From the NCBI GenBank assembly GCA_041398785.1, contig JAWKUA010000029.1, positions 6,931-70,930 on the forward strand: a stretch of 64,000 nt of DNA. The letters are read 5' to 3'. The stretch's first letter is position 1, and the number at the start of each line of letters is the position of its first letter. This DNA comes from Planctomycetaceae bacterium (GTDB taxonomy: Bacteria > Planctomycetota > Planctomycetia > Planctomycetales > Planctomycetaceae). Shown here piece after piece: positions 45,378-54,354 of the stretch. The notes beneath the pieces were generated by a model, which saw nothing but the letters and a program-made list of their open reading frames with translations, was not told the DNA's origin and did not search any database. The translations under genes and the position numbers were made by a program.

Positions 45378-47834
45378 TCAGGCAACAGCGTCCTGTTCAA
45401 AGAAGTCCGGAAATGTGCGGCGGACAAGGGATTCCAGGTTGACCAGTTCCGTCACCCGACCCTGCACGACAAGCTGGCCGGACGAAGCTTTGGACAGGCT
45501 GTCATCCAGAGTCTGTTCCACGATGTCGATGATCCGTCCCACAACAATGCCCACGCTGTGCAGACCGGTGGTGTAAACAACGACCGGCACACGACCGGTG
45601 TCCTCCGCCGAAGTCGCGCCGAAGCCGCCTCCGGACAGCCGCAGCAGCGGCATGATGCGACCGCGATACTGCACGACTTCGCTGCCGCCCGACTGCTCGA
45701 TGTCCGACGGTGCGAATTCTTCCAGGCGGGCCACCATCGACAGCCGGACGGCGACACGCGTGCCGTTTCCGGGATCCACCACAAGCAGTGACTGCTGTGA
45801 GCCGGCCGCTTCGGACCGAGCCTTCTCATTCGCACCTTTCAGAGCCTGATCATGGTGCTCCGAAAGCACGTTGCCGATGCGAGCCAGTCCGATCACATCC
45901 AGGATCAGTGCGACGGAACCGTCGCCCATGATCGTCGATCCGGCGTAGGCCGCGATTCCCTTCAGATGCTGCCCCAGCGGCTTGACGACAATTTCCTGGG
46001 TGTCGGTAATGGAATCGACCACCAGACCGAACTGCCGGTGTTCCGCCTGCAGCACAACGATGTTGACGGTCTCGTCCGCGGTATGCTCCCGACCGGCGTG
46101 CTTTGTCAGCCCAAGCTGCTCATCCAGATAAACCAGCGGCAACAGATCGCCGCGAAGCCGATACACCGGGACGTCATGAATGAACTCGATTTCCTGCGCG
46201 GCGCGGGCTCCGTCAAGCCGGACCAGTTCCAGCAGACTGACCTGAGGAATGGCGTACTGGTCTCCGCCGGTGCGGACGATCAGCGCCGGCACGATCGCCA
46301 GTGTGAGCGGAATCTTGATTCGCAGCGTCGTTCCGTGGCCCGACTTGCTCTGAATGTCAAGACTGCCGCCGATTTGCTCCACGTTGGTTTTGACCACGTC
46401 CATGCCGACACCGCGGCCTGAGACGTTGGTGACTTTTGCGGCTGTTGAGAATCCCGGCAGCAGAATGAGCTGCACGGCCTCGCGGTCGCCCATCGCCTCG
46501 GCCTGCTCTTCGGAGATCAGTCCCTTGTCCACAGCCTTCGCACGGACTCGATCGACGTTGATTCCGCCGCCGTCATCGATGATCTCGATGTTGACCTGAC
46601 CGCCTTCGTGGTAGGCACGCAGCAGTAGTGTTCCTTCTTCCGGCTTGCCTGCCGCAGCGCGGTCTGCCGGTGATTCGATGCCGTGGTCGACCGAATTGCG
46701 GACAATGTGTGTCAGCGGATCCTTGATCGCTTCCAGAATGGTTTTGTCAAGCTCCGTGTCCGCACCTTCCATCTTGACCTGAACGTTCTTGCCGCAGGCG
46801 TGGGACAGGTCCCGGACGACACGCGGCAGCTTGCTCCACGCGTTGCGGATCGGCTGCATGCGGGTCTTCATCACGCCTTCCTGCAGCTCCGTGGTGATCA
46901 GATTGACTCGCTGCGACGCCGACGAAAGCGCGGGGTCATCCGTCAACTGACTGAACTGCAGAATCTGGTTGCGGGCCAGGACCAGTTCGCCGACAAGGTT
47001 CATCAGCCGGTCGAGCAGCTCCACATCGATGCGGATCGTGGAATCGGCAACGGACGACTGACGGCCGTTCGATTCACCGGACGAAGGTGCCGCGGATTCG
47101 ACAGAGGCCGAAACTGGTTTCCTGGCAGGTGTCCGAGCGGCCGCGGGCGTGGCTTCTTCCGCCGGTGCAGATTCCGCAGCGGTCGCCGTGGCGAGTTCTG
47201 GTTCGTCGGTCGCTTCAGCAGCCTTCGACTTGTTGCCGGCCGATTTCTTTGCCGGGCTGGTTTTCTTTGCGGTTGCTTTCCTGCGGGAGGCTCGCTTTTT
47301 CGGAGCGGCTTTCGACGTGGATTTCGGTGCGGCAAGTTCGTTGACGACATCCAGCACTTCCGCGTCAGTCAGCGAACCGGTGTCGTCGGCTTCCGGTTCC
47401 GTCAGCGTGGCCGTCGCGGTCTGCGGCGGTTCGGCTTCGGCAGCGGTCCCGGATTTCAGCAGCGATTCCAGCTTTGCCGTCAGCGGTGCAAAGTCGGTAT
47501 CACCTTCGGCTCCCTCCGCTTCGATATGGCTCAGGATCTCTCGGATGGCGTCGACCATCCCCAGAAGTCCGTCAGCGATTTCCGCAGTCAGCCGCAGCTC
47601 GCCGTCGCGCAGAGGAACCAACAGGTTTTCACCCACATGGGCGACGCGTTCCAGCTTCGGCAGTGCCAGAAATCCGGAGGTGCCTTTGATGGTGTGCACC
47701 GTTCGAAAGATGCTCGCCAGCCGGTCACGATCGTCCGGCGCGTCTTCCAGCGCCACCAGGTCGCGGTCGAGCTGATCGAGCGATTCGTAACTCTCGACCA
47801 GAAATTCCTTGATGACTTCGTCAAAGCCTTCCAC
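45378..47834 (-). CDS. cheA: Chemotaxis histidine kinase CheA with Lys-rich linker and two CheW-like domains
   Basis: 818 residues, start GTG with GAGAGGTGA just upstream. P1 (about 1-105) has the phosphorylated His47 in FRTVHTIKGTSGFL. A P2 domain is not recognisable; instead residues about 150-260 are Ala/Lys-rich (APKKRASRRKATAKK, SPAKKSAGNKSK). Dimerisation helices and the ATPase follow (NSVDHGIE, DDGGGINVDRVRAKA, GRGVGMDVVK). A CheW-like P5 (about 520-660) comes next, then a second CheW-like domain (about 685-815). First gene of the minus-strand cluster. Confidence 0.94.
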   Translation of the reverse strand: MEGFDEVIKEFLVESYESLDQLDRDLVALEDAPDDRDRLASIFRTVHTIKGTSGFLALPKLERVAHVGENLLVPLRDGELRLTAEIADGLLGMVDAIREILSHIEAEGAEGDTDFAPLTAKLESLLKSGTAAEAEPPQTATATLTEPEADDTGSLTDAEVLDVVNELAAPKSTSKAAPKKRASRRKATAKKTSPAKKSAGNKSKAAEATDEPELATATAAESAPAEEATPAAARTPARKPVSASVESAAPSSGESNGRQSSVADSTIRIDVELLDRLMNLVGELVLARNQILQFSQLTDDPALSSASQRVNLITTELQEGVMKTRMQPIRNAWSKLPRVVRDLSHACGKNVQVKMEGADTELDKTILEAIKDPLTHIVRNSVDHGIESPADRAAAGKPEEGTLLLRAYHEGGQVNIEIIDDGGGINVDRVRAKAVDKGLISEEQAEAMGDREAVQLILLPGFSTAAKVTNVSGRGVGMDVVKTNVEQIGGSLDIQSKSGHGTTLRIKIPLTLAIVPALIVRTGGDQYAIPQVSLLELVRLDGARAAQEIEFIHDVPVYRLRGDLLPLVYLDEQLGLTKHAGREHTADETVNIVVLQAEHRQFGLVVDSITDTQEIVVKPLGQHLKGIAAYAGSTIMGDGSVALILDVIGLARIGNVLSEHHDQALKGANEKARSEAAGSQQSLLVVDPGNGTRVAVRLSMVARLEEFAPSDIEQSGGSEVVQYRGRIMPLLRLSGGGFGATSAEDTGRVPVVVYTTGLHSVGIVVGRIIDIVEQTLDDSLSKASSGQLVVQGRVTELVNLESLVRRTFPDFFEQDAVA

Positions 47835-48097
47835 AGTTCACCTCTCCACAGCGGCAGTGTCCGGGCACCGTTAATCGGAGAGGTCACGCTGACCGGTTAC
47901 CTCTCCGCAGTTTCTCTGGATTCACCGACACGATCGAATGCGCGGACGCCGGCTTGCCGCAGCGGTTGTCGAAACGCAACAGAAGTTGCGGGCGACCAAC
48001 GCACAGGACGGATTGCAGCGATTGCGCGGAACGAACCGGTTCGAAACCTTCGCGCAGAGGCAATCGCGCGGCGGTTAAGCAAACGGAAGGATGCGTC

Positions 48098-49366
48098 TCA
48101 GCGTTCGATGAAGCGAACCGCGTTGCCGACACCGTCTTCGCTGCGAATCTGCTGCCCCAGCTGCACAGCGCGGGCGGTCATCGCAGCGTCGGTCGTGATC
48201 TGCCGGATCGCGGCAATCAACTTTCCTGGTGTCAGCCGCCTTTGCGGAATCGGGGCGGGAGCAACCCCCAGTGACTGCATCGTTTTCCCCCAGAACGGCT
48301 GGTCGCCGAAAAACGAGCAGATGAACTGCGGACGACCGGATCGAAGCGCCGCAGCAGTGGTCCCGCATCCGCCGTGGTGGACGACGGCGGCGCACCTTTC
48401 GAACAGCCAGTCATGCGGAGCCGCGTCGATCGCAAGCATGGAGTCCGGTAATTCCATCCCGCTCGGATCCAGTCCTCCCCAGCCGCGAGCCACGATCGCT
48501 CGCACGCCGGCGGCTCTGACCGCTTCCACAATCATGCGCGTCACGCGCGACGGGTCGCGGCCAAAGATGCTGCCGAATCCGAAATACACCGGAGGTGATC
48601 CCGCCGACAGAAACGACTCCAGCTCCGCCGAAGGCTGCCAGTCAGCAGCCCGATCGAGGAACCAGTAGCCGGTTACTGTCGCAGTTTCCGGCCAGTCGTC
48701 GGGCTGCGGAATGACGCTGGGGCTGAACGCGTGAATCGCCGGAATGACTTCGCCGTCGCCGCGCTTCAGAAAGTCGCGGCCGCTTCGGCGCGCCATCCCG
48801 TTCGCCACTCGCCAGGCGTTGATGTGCTTTCGAGTTGCCAGCCACGTGACGCGGTTGATGAGCTTCACCGTCATGCGGTTGTACCAGCGACCGAGCGGCA
48901 GTCCGGGAAATCCCATCGCCGGAAAGTCACCGGTCGGCACATAGATTGGCAGGTAGAACGCGAACATGCACGGTATCTGCAGCCGTTCCGCGAAGTCGGC
49001 CGATCCAAGCGCCTTCGGATGAAACAGAATCAGATCCGGCTGAACTTCCTGAGTCGCCTTCCAGGCATCGTCGATCTGACGCCGCAGCATCGGACCGACT
49101 TTGGGAAGCAGCCTGCGTCCGGTCTGAATCGCTTCCCACAGATTGCCCGTGTGTTCCATCGCGATGCGCCCGTCATCGGAACGCATGAACTCCAGCTGTT
49201 CATTGTTGATGAAGGCATAGTTCAGACCGTGATCTGATATAAAGCTTTCGAACTCCGCGCACGTGCCGATTGTGACATCGTGCTGATGCTGCTGAAGACG
49301 CATTCCCAGCGCGACATAAGGCTGAACGTCTCCGCGACTGCCGATTGTCAGAATCAGAATCTTCAT
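48098..49366 (-). CDS. GT1-type glycosyltransferase (UDP-sugar:sterol/macrolide-like)
   Basis: 422 residues with a GT-B fold. The N-terminal half begins MKILILTIGSRGDVQPYVALGMRLQQHQHDVTIGT, the hallmark of sterol/flavonoid/rhamnosyl transferase relatives. The C-terminal nucleotide-sugar site reads VVHHGGCGTTAAALRSGRPQF, followed by FFGDQPFWGKTMQSLGVAP. Acceptors of such enzymes include sterols, carotenoids and macrolides; here it is not determined. It is divergent from the CehA-like gene with only 49 bases between starts, so a shared control region is likely. Confidence 0.9.
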   Translation of the reverse strand: MKILILTIGSRGDVQPYVALGMRLQQHQHDVTIGTCAEFESFISDHGLNYAFINNEQLEFMRSDDGRIAMEHTGNLWEAIQTGRRLLPKVGPMLRRQIDDAWKATQEVQPDLILFHPKALGSADFAERLQIPCMFAFYLPIYVPTGDFPAMGFPGLPLGRWYNRMTVKLINRVTWLATRKHINAWRVANGMARRSGRDFLKRGDGEVIPAIHAFSPSVIPQPDDWPETATVTGYWFLDRAADWQPSAELESFLSAGSPPVYFGFGSIFGRDPSRVTRMIVEAVRAAGVRAIVARGWGGLDPSGMELPDSMLAIDAAPHDWLFERCAAVVHHGGCGTTAAALRSGRPQFICSFFGDQPFWGKTMQSLGVAPAPIPQRRLTPGKLIAAIRQITTDAAMTARAVQLGQQIRSEDGVGNAVRFIER

Positions 49367-49415
49367 TCCCCGGGTTCTATGCCCTGGACCGGGTCACCAC
49401 AAACGGGTTACGGAA

Positions 49416-51041
49416 ATGAAAACAGCGACATTCGCACTTCTCGCGCTGACGCTTGCCGCGCCTTCGTGCCTCGCCGGCGGACGAATCACGGTTCGCATAG
49501 AAGACGGCAGCGGCAACGTGACCCCCGCGCGAGCCTGGGTGGACGCAGGCGGTGAGCGCCTGTTTCAGCCGGCCGCTCCCGAAACCACAACGCCCTACGC
49601 GCGCGACCGCAGCTTCAGTTGCGACGGAACGTTCACCATGGACGTGCCGGCCGGAAAGGCTGTGATCCACGTCGAAAAGGGAAAGGAGTTTCTGCCGATC
49701 GACGTTGAGGTCGAAGTCAGCGAAGGATCTGCCGTCGAACAAACAATTCACCTGGAACGCTGGGTCGATATGCCGGACGCAGGCTGGTACTCGGCGGACC
49801 TTCACGTGCATCTGGGCTACGACGATCTGCGCGTTCTGAAACAACTGGCTCTGGCTGACGACGTCCACCTGACTCCGTCGTTCACGTACTGGCTGCGCGG
49901 CACCGAGGACGCATGGCATGCCGAATGGCCTTCCGACGAATTTCGTCGGCCGATTTCAATTGACAGCCGGCACGTCGTGACCCGCAACAACATCGAGATC
50001 GAACGCATCCACTTCAATGCCGAGCCCGGTGCGTCCGTCGGAGCCACGTTTCTGTACAACCTGAATCGTCCGGTCTCAGTGGCACGGTTTGGCGAATACT
50101 TCCCGACCGACGCCGATCTGTGCCGTATCGCAAGAATGGATTCACCGGATTCGGTCTTCGACTGCGACAAGCCATCATGGGCCGAAACCGTCATCGGCGC
50201 GGCTCTGGGACAGCTCGACACCGTTCAGGTCTGCCATAATCACTATCACCGCCTGGCAACGATCACGGGCGGCTTCGGCATGATCGGCCCGCTGGCTGCC
50301 GGCGAGTCGAACTCGCATCTCGGCGACGGCCTGTTTCACCGCACCAACAGCCTGTACTACCGGCTGCTGAACTGCGGGTTTCGACTGGGAGTCTCCGGCG
50401 GTTCGGCGATCGGAGTCATGCCGGTACCGACAGGCTACAACCGCGTCTACGCGAAAATCGAAGGACCGCTGACGCCGGAGAAATTCTGGGACGCGGTCAA
50501 GAACGGTCGGACGTTTGCCACGTCAGGCCCGATGCTGACACTGACGGCAAACGGCGAAGACGTCGGTTCGACGCTGGCGATTGATTCGTCGACGAAACAA
50601 CTCGTGTCTGTTGCGGCCACCGTCCGGTCGATCGAATCACTGGAAGCACTGCAGATCATTCATGACGGAACTGTCGTCGAGACCCGCGATCTTCGGCAGG
50701 AGTCCGGCGATCCGGTTATCGCTGACGAGATGGAATTTCAGGTGACCCCGCGGCGCAGTGGCTGGATCGCGGCACGCGTGCTGTATCGAGCTCCGGACGG
50801 ACTGTTGCGGCAGGCGCATACCAGCCCGATCTATCTTTCCGTCGACGGCAAACCCACGGCGTCGGCCAGGGATGCTCGCTACATGCTGCGGTGGATTGAG
50901 CGGCTGGCGGAGATCGCCATGTCGGGCGGGGATCGATTCCCGGACACCGACACTCGCGACGCCGTGCTGGCAACCTACGCCGAGGCAAGCGCGCGTTACG
51001 GGCAAATCATCGATTCCGCCACAGAACACTGGGGCGACTGA
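49416..51041 (+). CDS. Secreted CehA/McbA-family metallohydrolase (PHP-like)
   Basis: 541 residues. Signal peptide MKTATFALLALTLAAPSCLAG. A beta-rich N-terminal domain (about 25-120) precedes the metallohydrolase core: DAGWYSADLHVHLGYDDLRVLKQLALADDVHLTPSFTYW carries the DLHVH metal motif, and further His residues (CHNHYH, SNSHLGDG) and GVSGGSAIG follow. Named relatives cleave carbaryl esters, but most members have unknown substrates and are common in planctomycetes. It probably acts in the periplasm. Confidence 0.87.
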   Translation: MKTATFALLALTLAAPSCLAGGRITVRIEDGSGNVTPARAWVDAGGERLFQPAAPETTTPYARDRSFSCDGTFTMDVPAGKAVIHVEKGKEFLPIDVEVEVSEGSAVEQTIHLERWVDMPDAGWYSADLHVHLGYDDLRVLKQLALADDVHLTPSFTYWLRGTEDAWHAEWPSDEFRRPISIDSRHVVTRNNIEIERIHFNAEPGASVGATFLYNLNRPVSVARFGEYFPTDADLCRIARMDSPDSVFDCDKPSWAETVIGAALGQLDTVQVCHNHYHRLATITGGFGMIGPLAAGESNSHLGDGLFHRTNSLYYRLLNCGFRLGVSGGSAIGVMPVPTGYNRVYAKIEGPLTPEKFWDAVKNGRTFATSGPMLTLTANGEDVGSTLAIDSSTKQLVSVAATVRSIESLEALQIIHDGTVVETRDLRQESGDPVIADEMEFQVTPRRSGWIAARVLYRAPDGLLRQAHTSPIYLSVDGKPTASARDARYMLRWIERLAEIAMSGGDRFPDTDTRDAVLATYAEASARYGQIIDSATEHWGD

Positions 51042-51179
51042 ACCCGCCGGCACGTTGCAACAGTCGGGGAGCGTCGGGCCGATCACACGCCGTTCAGTAG
51101 CCGCCGGCACGTCCCGGCGTCCGATCGCCTGCAACAATCAGCCGGTGGCGACTTTCGGGCGGATGGATAAAATGCCGGC

Positions 51180-51422
51180 ATGAAACGAAACCGCGAAAAC
51201 GCTTCTACGCCGACAGAAGCCATCACAGTTCCGCCCGATTGGCTTGCGGAGTTTGAAGCGGCCGCCCGGCGACCGCTGGAACAGCGGTTTCGCTATGCCT
51301 TTATCAAGACGTACAAGCCGGTGATGGATGACGCCGAATATCGTTCGTTCGACACGATGGCGGAATATCGTCAGTGGTGTGAAGAAAACCTGCCGGACTG
51401 GCTGGGCTATGGCCGCGTTTGA
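51180..51422 (+). CDS. Short conserved-looking hypothetical protein
   Basis: 80 residues. It has a charged N-terminus, then PPDWLAEFEAAARRPLEQRFRYAFIKTYKPVMDDAEYRSFDTMAEYRQWCEENLPDWLGYGRV. The composition and the Trp/Tyr-rich end look like a real helical protein. I do not recognise the family. It ends 19 bases before the stop of the convergent VapC-type gene. Confidence 0.65.
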   Translation: MKRNRENASTPTEAITVPPDWLAEFEAAARRPLEQRFRYAFIKTYKPVMDDAEYRSFDTMAEYRQWCEENLPDWLGYGRV

Positions 51423-51441
51423 ATTGGATGACACCGGATTC

Positions 51442-51837
51442 TCAAGCCCAGTCTTCAACGACCAGGCCGGGGACGCGGGCAAATTCGCTGGTGTTTGACG
51501 TCACCATGACAGCTCCGACCGCCATGGCTGTAGCGGCGATGAGCATATCATTCGGACCGATGAGATTGCCCGCTTGTTCCAAATGCAGGCGGATCGAGGC
51601 ATAGTGATCGGCGGCATCGCCCGAAAATGGAACTCTGCGGAACGGCGACAGCACGTGGTCAACCCGCTTCCGTTCAGCGGCAGGGTCAACGCTTTTGAGA
51701 CACCCAAACAGCAGTTCTGCACGGACGATCTCAGGAATCCTGATGTCGCTGACTCGACAGGATCTGAGCCTGGCGACAACCCTGTCGTGATTTTGCAGGA
51801 CAGCAATCACAATGTTGGTGTCGAGGCAATACGTCAT
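51442..51837 (-). CDS. vapC: PIN-domain ribonuclease toxin, VapC type
   Basis: 131 residues. The PIN acidic residues are present: YCLDTNIVIAVL (Asp), EIVRAELLFG (Glu) and IGPNDMLIAATAMA (Asp), ending in VMVTSNTSEFARVPGLVVEDW. VapC toxins cut tRNA or rRNA. ATG at 51837 is the family-like start; a GTG at 51852 is in frame and 8 bases from the antitoxin stop. The antitoxin gene lies directly upstream. Confidence 0.88.
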   Translation of the reverse strand: MTYCLDTNIVIAVLQNHDRVVARLRSCRVSDIRIPEIVRAELLFGCLKSVDPAAERKRVDHVLSPFRRVPFSGDAADHYASIRLHLEQAGNLIGPNDMLIAATAMAVGAVMVTSNTSEFARVPGLVVEDWA

Positions 51838-51860
51838 GATCGGACGATTCACCCGGCGTT

Positions 51861-52097
51861 CTACGAATCCAGCGAAACGTCGTCCAGCGGGATTTCGACT
51901 TCAGGCGGGCACTCGATCAGCGACTCTCCAAAGCCGGCGATCGTTTCGAAGTAGCCATCCGGCCACTCGGCCGTTCCCTGCACGGCATCCTTCAAACGCT
52001 TTTCAGCCCAGGCAATGACCGAACATCCTTCTGATCGCGCCGTCCGTTCAATGGCGTCGAAAGTCCTGCCGTCGAAAGATATCGTCAATCTGACCAT
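51861..52097 (-). CDS. Antitoxin partner of the VapC-type toxin
   Basis: 78 residues. MVRLTISFDGRTFDAIERTARSEGCSVIAWAEKRLKDAV looks like a ribbon-helix-helix DNA-binding start. The acidic C-terminus (ESLIECPPEVEIPLDDVSLDS) would wrap the toxin. GAGGA lies about 9 bases before the ATG at 52097. As in most such modules it comes first and probably represses its own operon. The 52098-52448 stretch upstream shows no further gene. Confidence 0.72.
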   Translation of the reverse strand: MVRLTISFDGRTFDAIERTARSEGCSVIAWAEKRLKDAVQGTAEWPDGYFETIAGFGESLIECPPEVEIPLDDVSLDS

Positions 52098-52448
52098 GTT
52101 AGTCGTCCTCGCGACGGACCAGCCGGTCGCATAACAGGATTCAGCTTCGCGCTCACGACGCGTCGGCTTGCCCGCGAGGCTCTTCAACCAGCGGAAACGA
52201 CAGCGCTGATTGCCAGTATCGAGGCACAGGCTATTACTGTCAATGTGCTTGCGCCGTTGTGTACGGCAGGTTCACACCGGCAACCGGTCATCCTTTGGCT
52301 GTCCGAAGCGGACGGTGTTATCGAGGGCGTCGGATTCGTTGCCGCCAGGGACGCTACTCAGTGCTAGATCTGCATTGTGGTGTACAACGACTGACAGGTC
52401 GCTTCGCACGCGAACTCGATCCGTCACCGTCACGATCAATCAGGCCAT

Positions 52449-52943
52449 TCACGCAAACAACGGTCCGCGTCCGGCGGCGCGGCGGGCGTCGGCGGCCTGG
52501 CCGGAATGGAACGACACGTGTGAACACATCGCCGCAAAGCAGGCTCCAATCGTCGCGAACGCCGGGCCAAGTTCCTTCGGTGCATGGCTGGGCTGATCGA
52601 GATCGCTGTCGTCAAGCGTGTCCAGATGCGCCAGCGTGGCAGCGCGGATTGCTGCGAACTTGATGAACAGTTCGTCCATCGTCGGTTGCCCGTTCGTGTC
52701 CGTCATCGGCACCGAAGTCATCGCGAACTGTTCGAGTTCCGGAAAACGGTTCGGCCGGCCCAGAATGAAGCCGTCCAGCAGATCACTTTCCGATCGAACA
52801 AGATGCCCGAGTAACCACAGTGGATGATTGCCTCCGTTCGGCGCGGGCTGAGTCAGCGGCGCATCGCTCATGTCGCCGAGCAGCTTCTCCGCCCAGGCTT
52901 TGCTGTTGTGCAGCGACATCCGGATGAAGTCGATCGAATTCAT
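52449..52943 (-). CDS. DinB-family four-helix protein
   Basis: 164 residues. The DinB/YfiT-type fold is indicated by NHPLWLLGHLVRSESDLLDGFILG near the start and CSHVSFHSGQAADARRAAG at the end, which supply the expected metal-binding His residues. Family members include thiol transferases and damage-induced proteins; the activity here is unknown. Its ATG lies 2 bases after the argD stop and its ribosome site (GAGG) is inside argD, so the two are translated from one mRNA. Confidence 0.85.
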   Translation of the reverse strand: MNSIDFIRMSLHNSKAWAEKLLGDMSDAPLTQPAPNGGNHPLWLLGHLVRSESDLLDGFILGRPNRFPELEQFAMTSVPMTDTNGQPTMDELFIKFAAIRAATLAHLDTLDDSDLDQPSHAPKELGPAFATIGACFAAMCSHVSFHSGQAADARRAAGRGPLFA

Positions 52944-52945
52944 CG

Positions 52946-54154
52946 CTACGCCTCTTCCGCCATTTCCGTCAGCACATCACCGACCACGTCCAGACCTTCA
53001 GACAGCTCGTCGCGAGTAATGTTCAGCGCGGGCAGAAGGCGAACGACCGTGTCGGACGTGGCATTCAGCAGGACACCGCGTTCCATCGCCTTGCCGACAG
53101 CGGGAGTGCTGGGAATTGTCAGGTCGATGCCGATCATCATGCCGCAGATTCGCAGTTCTTTGATGATGGGCAGCGTTTCCTGAAGCTGCTGCAACTGTGT
53201 TCGAGCGAATTCGGCGTTGTCCTGGACATGATCCAGCAGACCTTCGGCTTCGATGGTCTCACCCGTAGCGAGACCGGCTGCCATCGCCAGCGAGTTCCCG
53301 CCGAAAGTGCTGGCGTGCATTCCCGGACGCAGGTCACCGGCGAATTCGTCGCGGGCAATCATTGCACCGCACGCGACTCCTCCGGCAAGTCCCTTCGCCA
53401 TGGTCATCACGTCCGGCTGGACTCCCGTTTGCTGATAGCCGAACCATGTTCCCGTGCGGCCCATGCCGGTCTGTACTTCGTCAAAGATCAGCAACAGACC
53501 CTGTTCGTCACACAGGTCTCGCAGCGCCTGGAGGAAACCCGGCTGAGGAATTCGCACTCCGCCTTCGCCCTGCACCGGTTCGATCATGATCGCGCAGGTT
53601 TCGTCGTCGACCAGACGTTTGACGCCTTCGATGTCGTCCATCGCGGCGTAACGGAACCCGGCCATCAGCGGCCCGAGTCCTTCGTGGTACTTCGGCTGAG
53701 CAGTCGCGGTGAGCGCTCCCAGCGTGCGTCCGTGGAAGCCTCGTTCAAACGTAATGATGCGGTAACGTCCCTGAGCCGAACCGTGCAGTCGCGCCAGTTT
53801 GATGGCGGCTTCGTTGGCTTCAGCTCCGCTGTTGCAGAAGAAGGCTTTCCCGAAACTTCGCGTACAAAGGAATTCGGCAAAGCGGCCCTGTTCCTCGATG
53901 TACCACGTGTTGGGAATATGAATCAACTGAGCCGCCTGTTCCTGAATGGCTCGCACAACGGCGGGCGGCGAATACCCCAGAATGTTGCATCCCCAGCCGG
54001 GAAACAAATCCAGAAAGCCGCGTCCTTCCGCATCCCACACGCGCGACCCTTCGCCTCGCACCAGCGACACCGGATACCGGCGGTAGTTGGGAATCACGTA
54101 CTGGTCAAACAGCTCGATCGTGGACTGGCTGCTGAGAGAAGCCACTGTGGTCAT
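52946..54154 (-). CDS. argD: Acetylornithine/class III aminotransferase
   Basis: 402 residues, PLP-dependent. It is the likely N-acetylornithine aminotransferase of arginine synthesis. Features: GEGSRVWDAEGRGFLDLFPGWGCNILGY, FFCNSGAEANEAAIKLAR, FERGFHGRTLGALTATAQPKYHEG, LIFDEVQTGMGRTGTWFGYQ, the PLP Lys in TMAKGLAGGV, and ASTFGGNSLAMAAG. GGAG lies 8 bases before the ATG. Related ornithine or GABA aminotransferases are possible, but length and spacing favour ArgD. Confidence 0.9.
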   Translation of the reverse strand: MTTVASLSSQSTIELFDQYVIPNYRRYPVSLVRGEGSRVWDAEGRGFLDLFPGWGCNILGYSPPAVVRAIQEQAAQLIHIPNTWYIEEQGRFAEFLCTRSFGKAFFCNSGAEANEAAIKLARLHGSAQGRYRIITFERGFHGRTLGALTATAQPKYHEGLGPLMAGFRYAAMDDIEGVKRLVDDETCAIMIEPVQGEGGVRIPQPGFLQALRDLCDEQGLLLIFDEVQTGMGRTGTWFGYQQTGVQPDVMTMAKGLAGGVACGAMIARDEFAGDLRPGMHASTFGGNSLAMAAGLATGETIEAEGLLDHVQDNAEFARTQLQQLQETLPIIKELRICGMMIGIDLTIPSTPAVGKAMERGVLLNATSDTVVRLLPALNITRDELSEGLDVVGDVLTEMAEEA

Positions 54155-54354
54155 GCGAAGTTCTCCGGGTCGGAATCACAAATTTCGCGGCAGCATATCA
54201 CCGCCAGGAAACGCGAGCGAGCGCAACAGGGCACCGGCGTCTGGTCGGTCGCCAGGCGCGCGAAAGGTCGGCTCGTGAGCAGACACGCCAGCCGCTGGCG
54301 GGTTCGCAGATCATGGCGCATCGCGGCAGCTGCGCGACTTGCAGACAGCGTCCG

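Noticed and set aside
46683..48668. 661-codon plus-strand frame opposite cheA
   Set aside because: It is the mirror of the cheA frame; translation is Arg/Gln-rich and low in protein-like structure.
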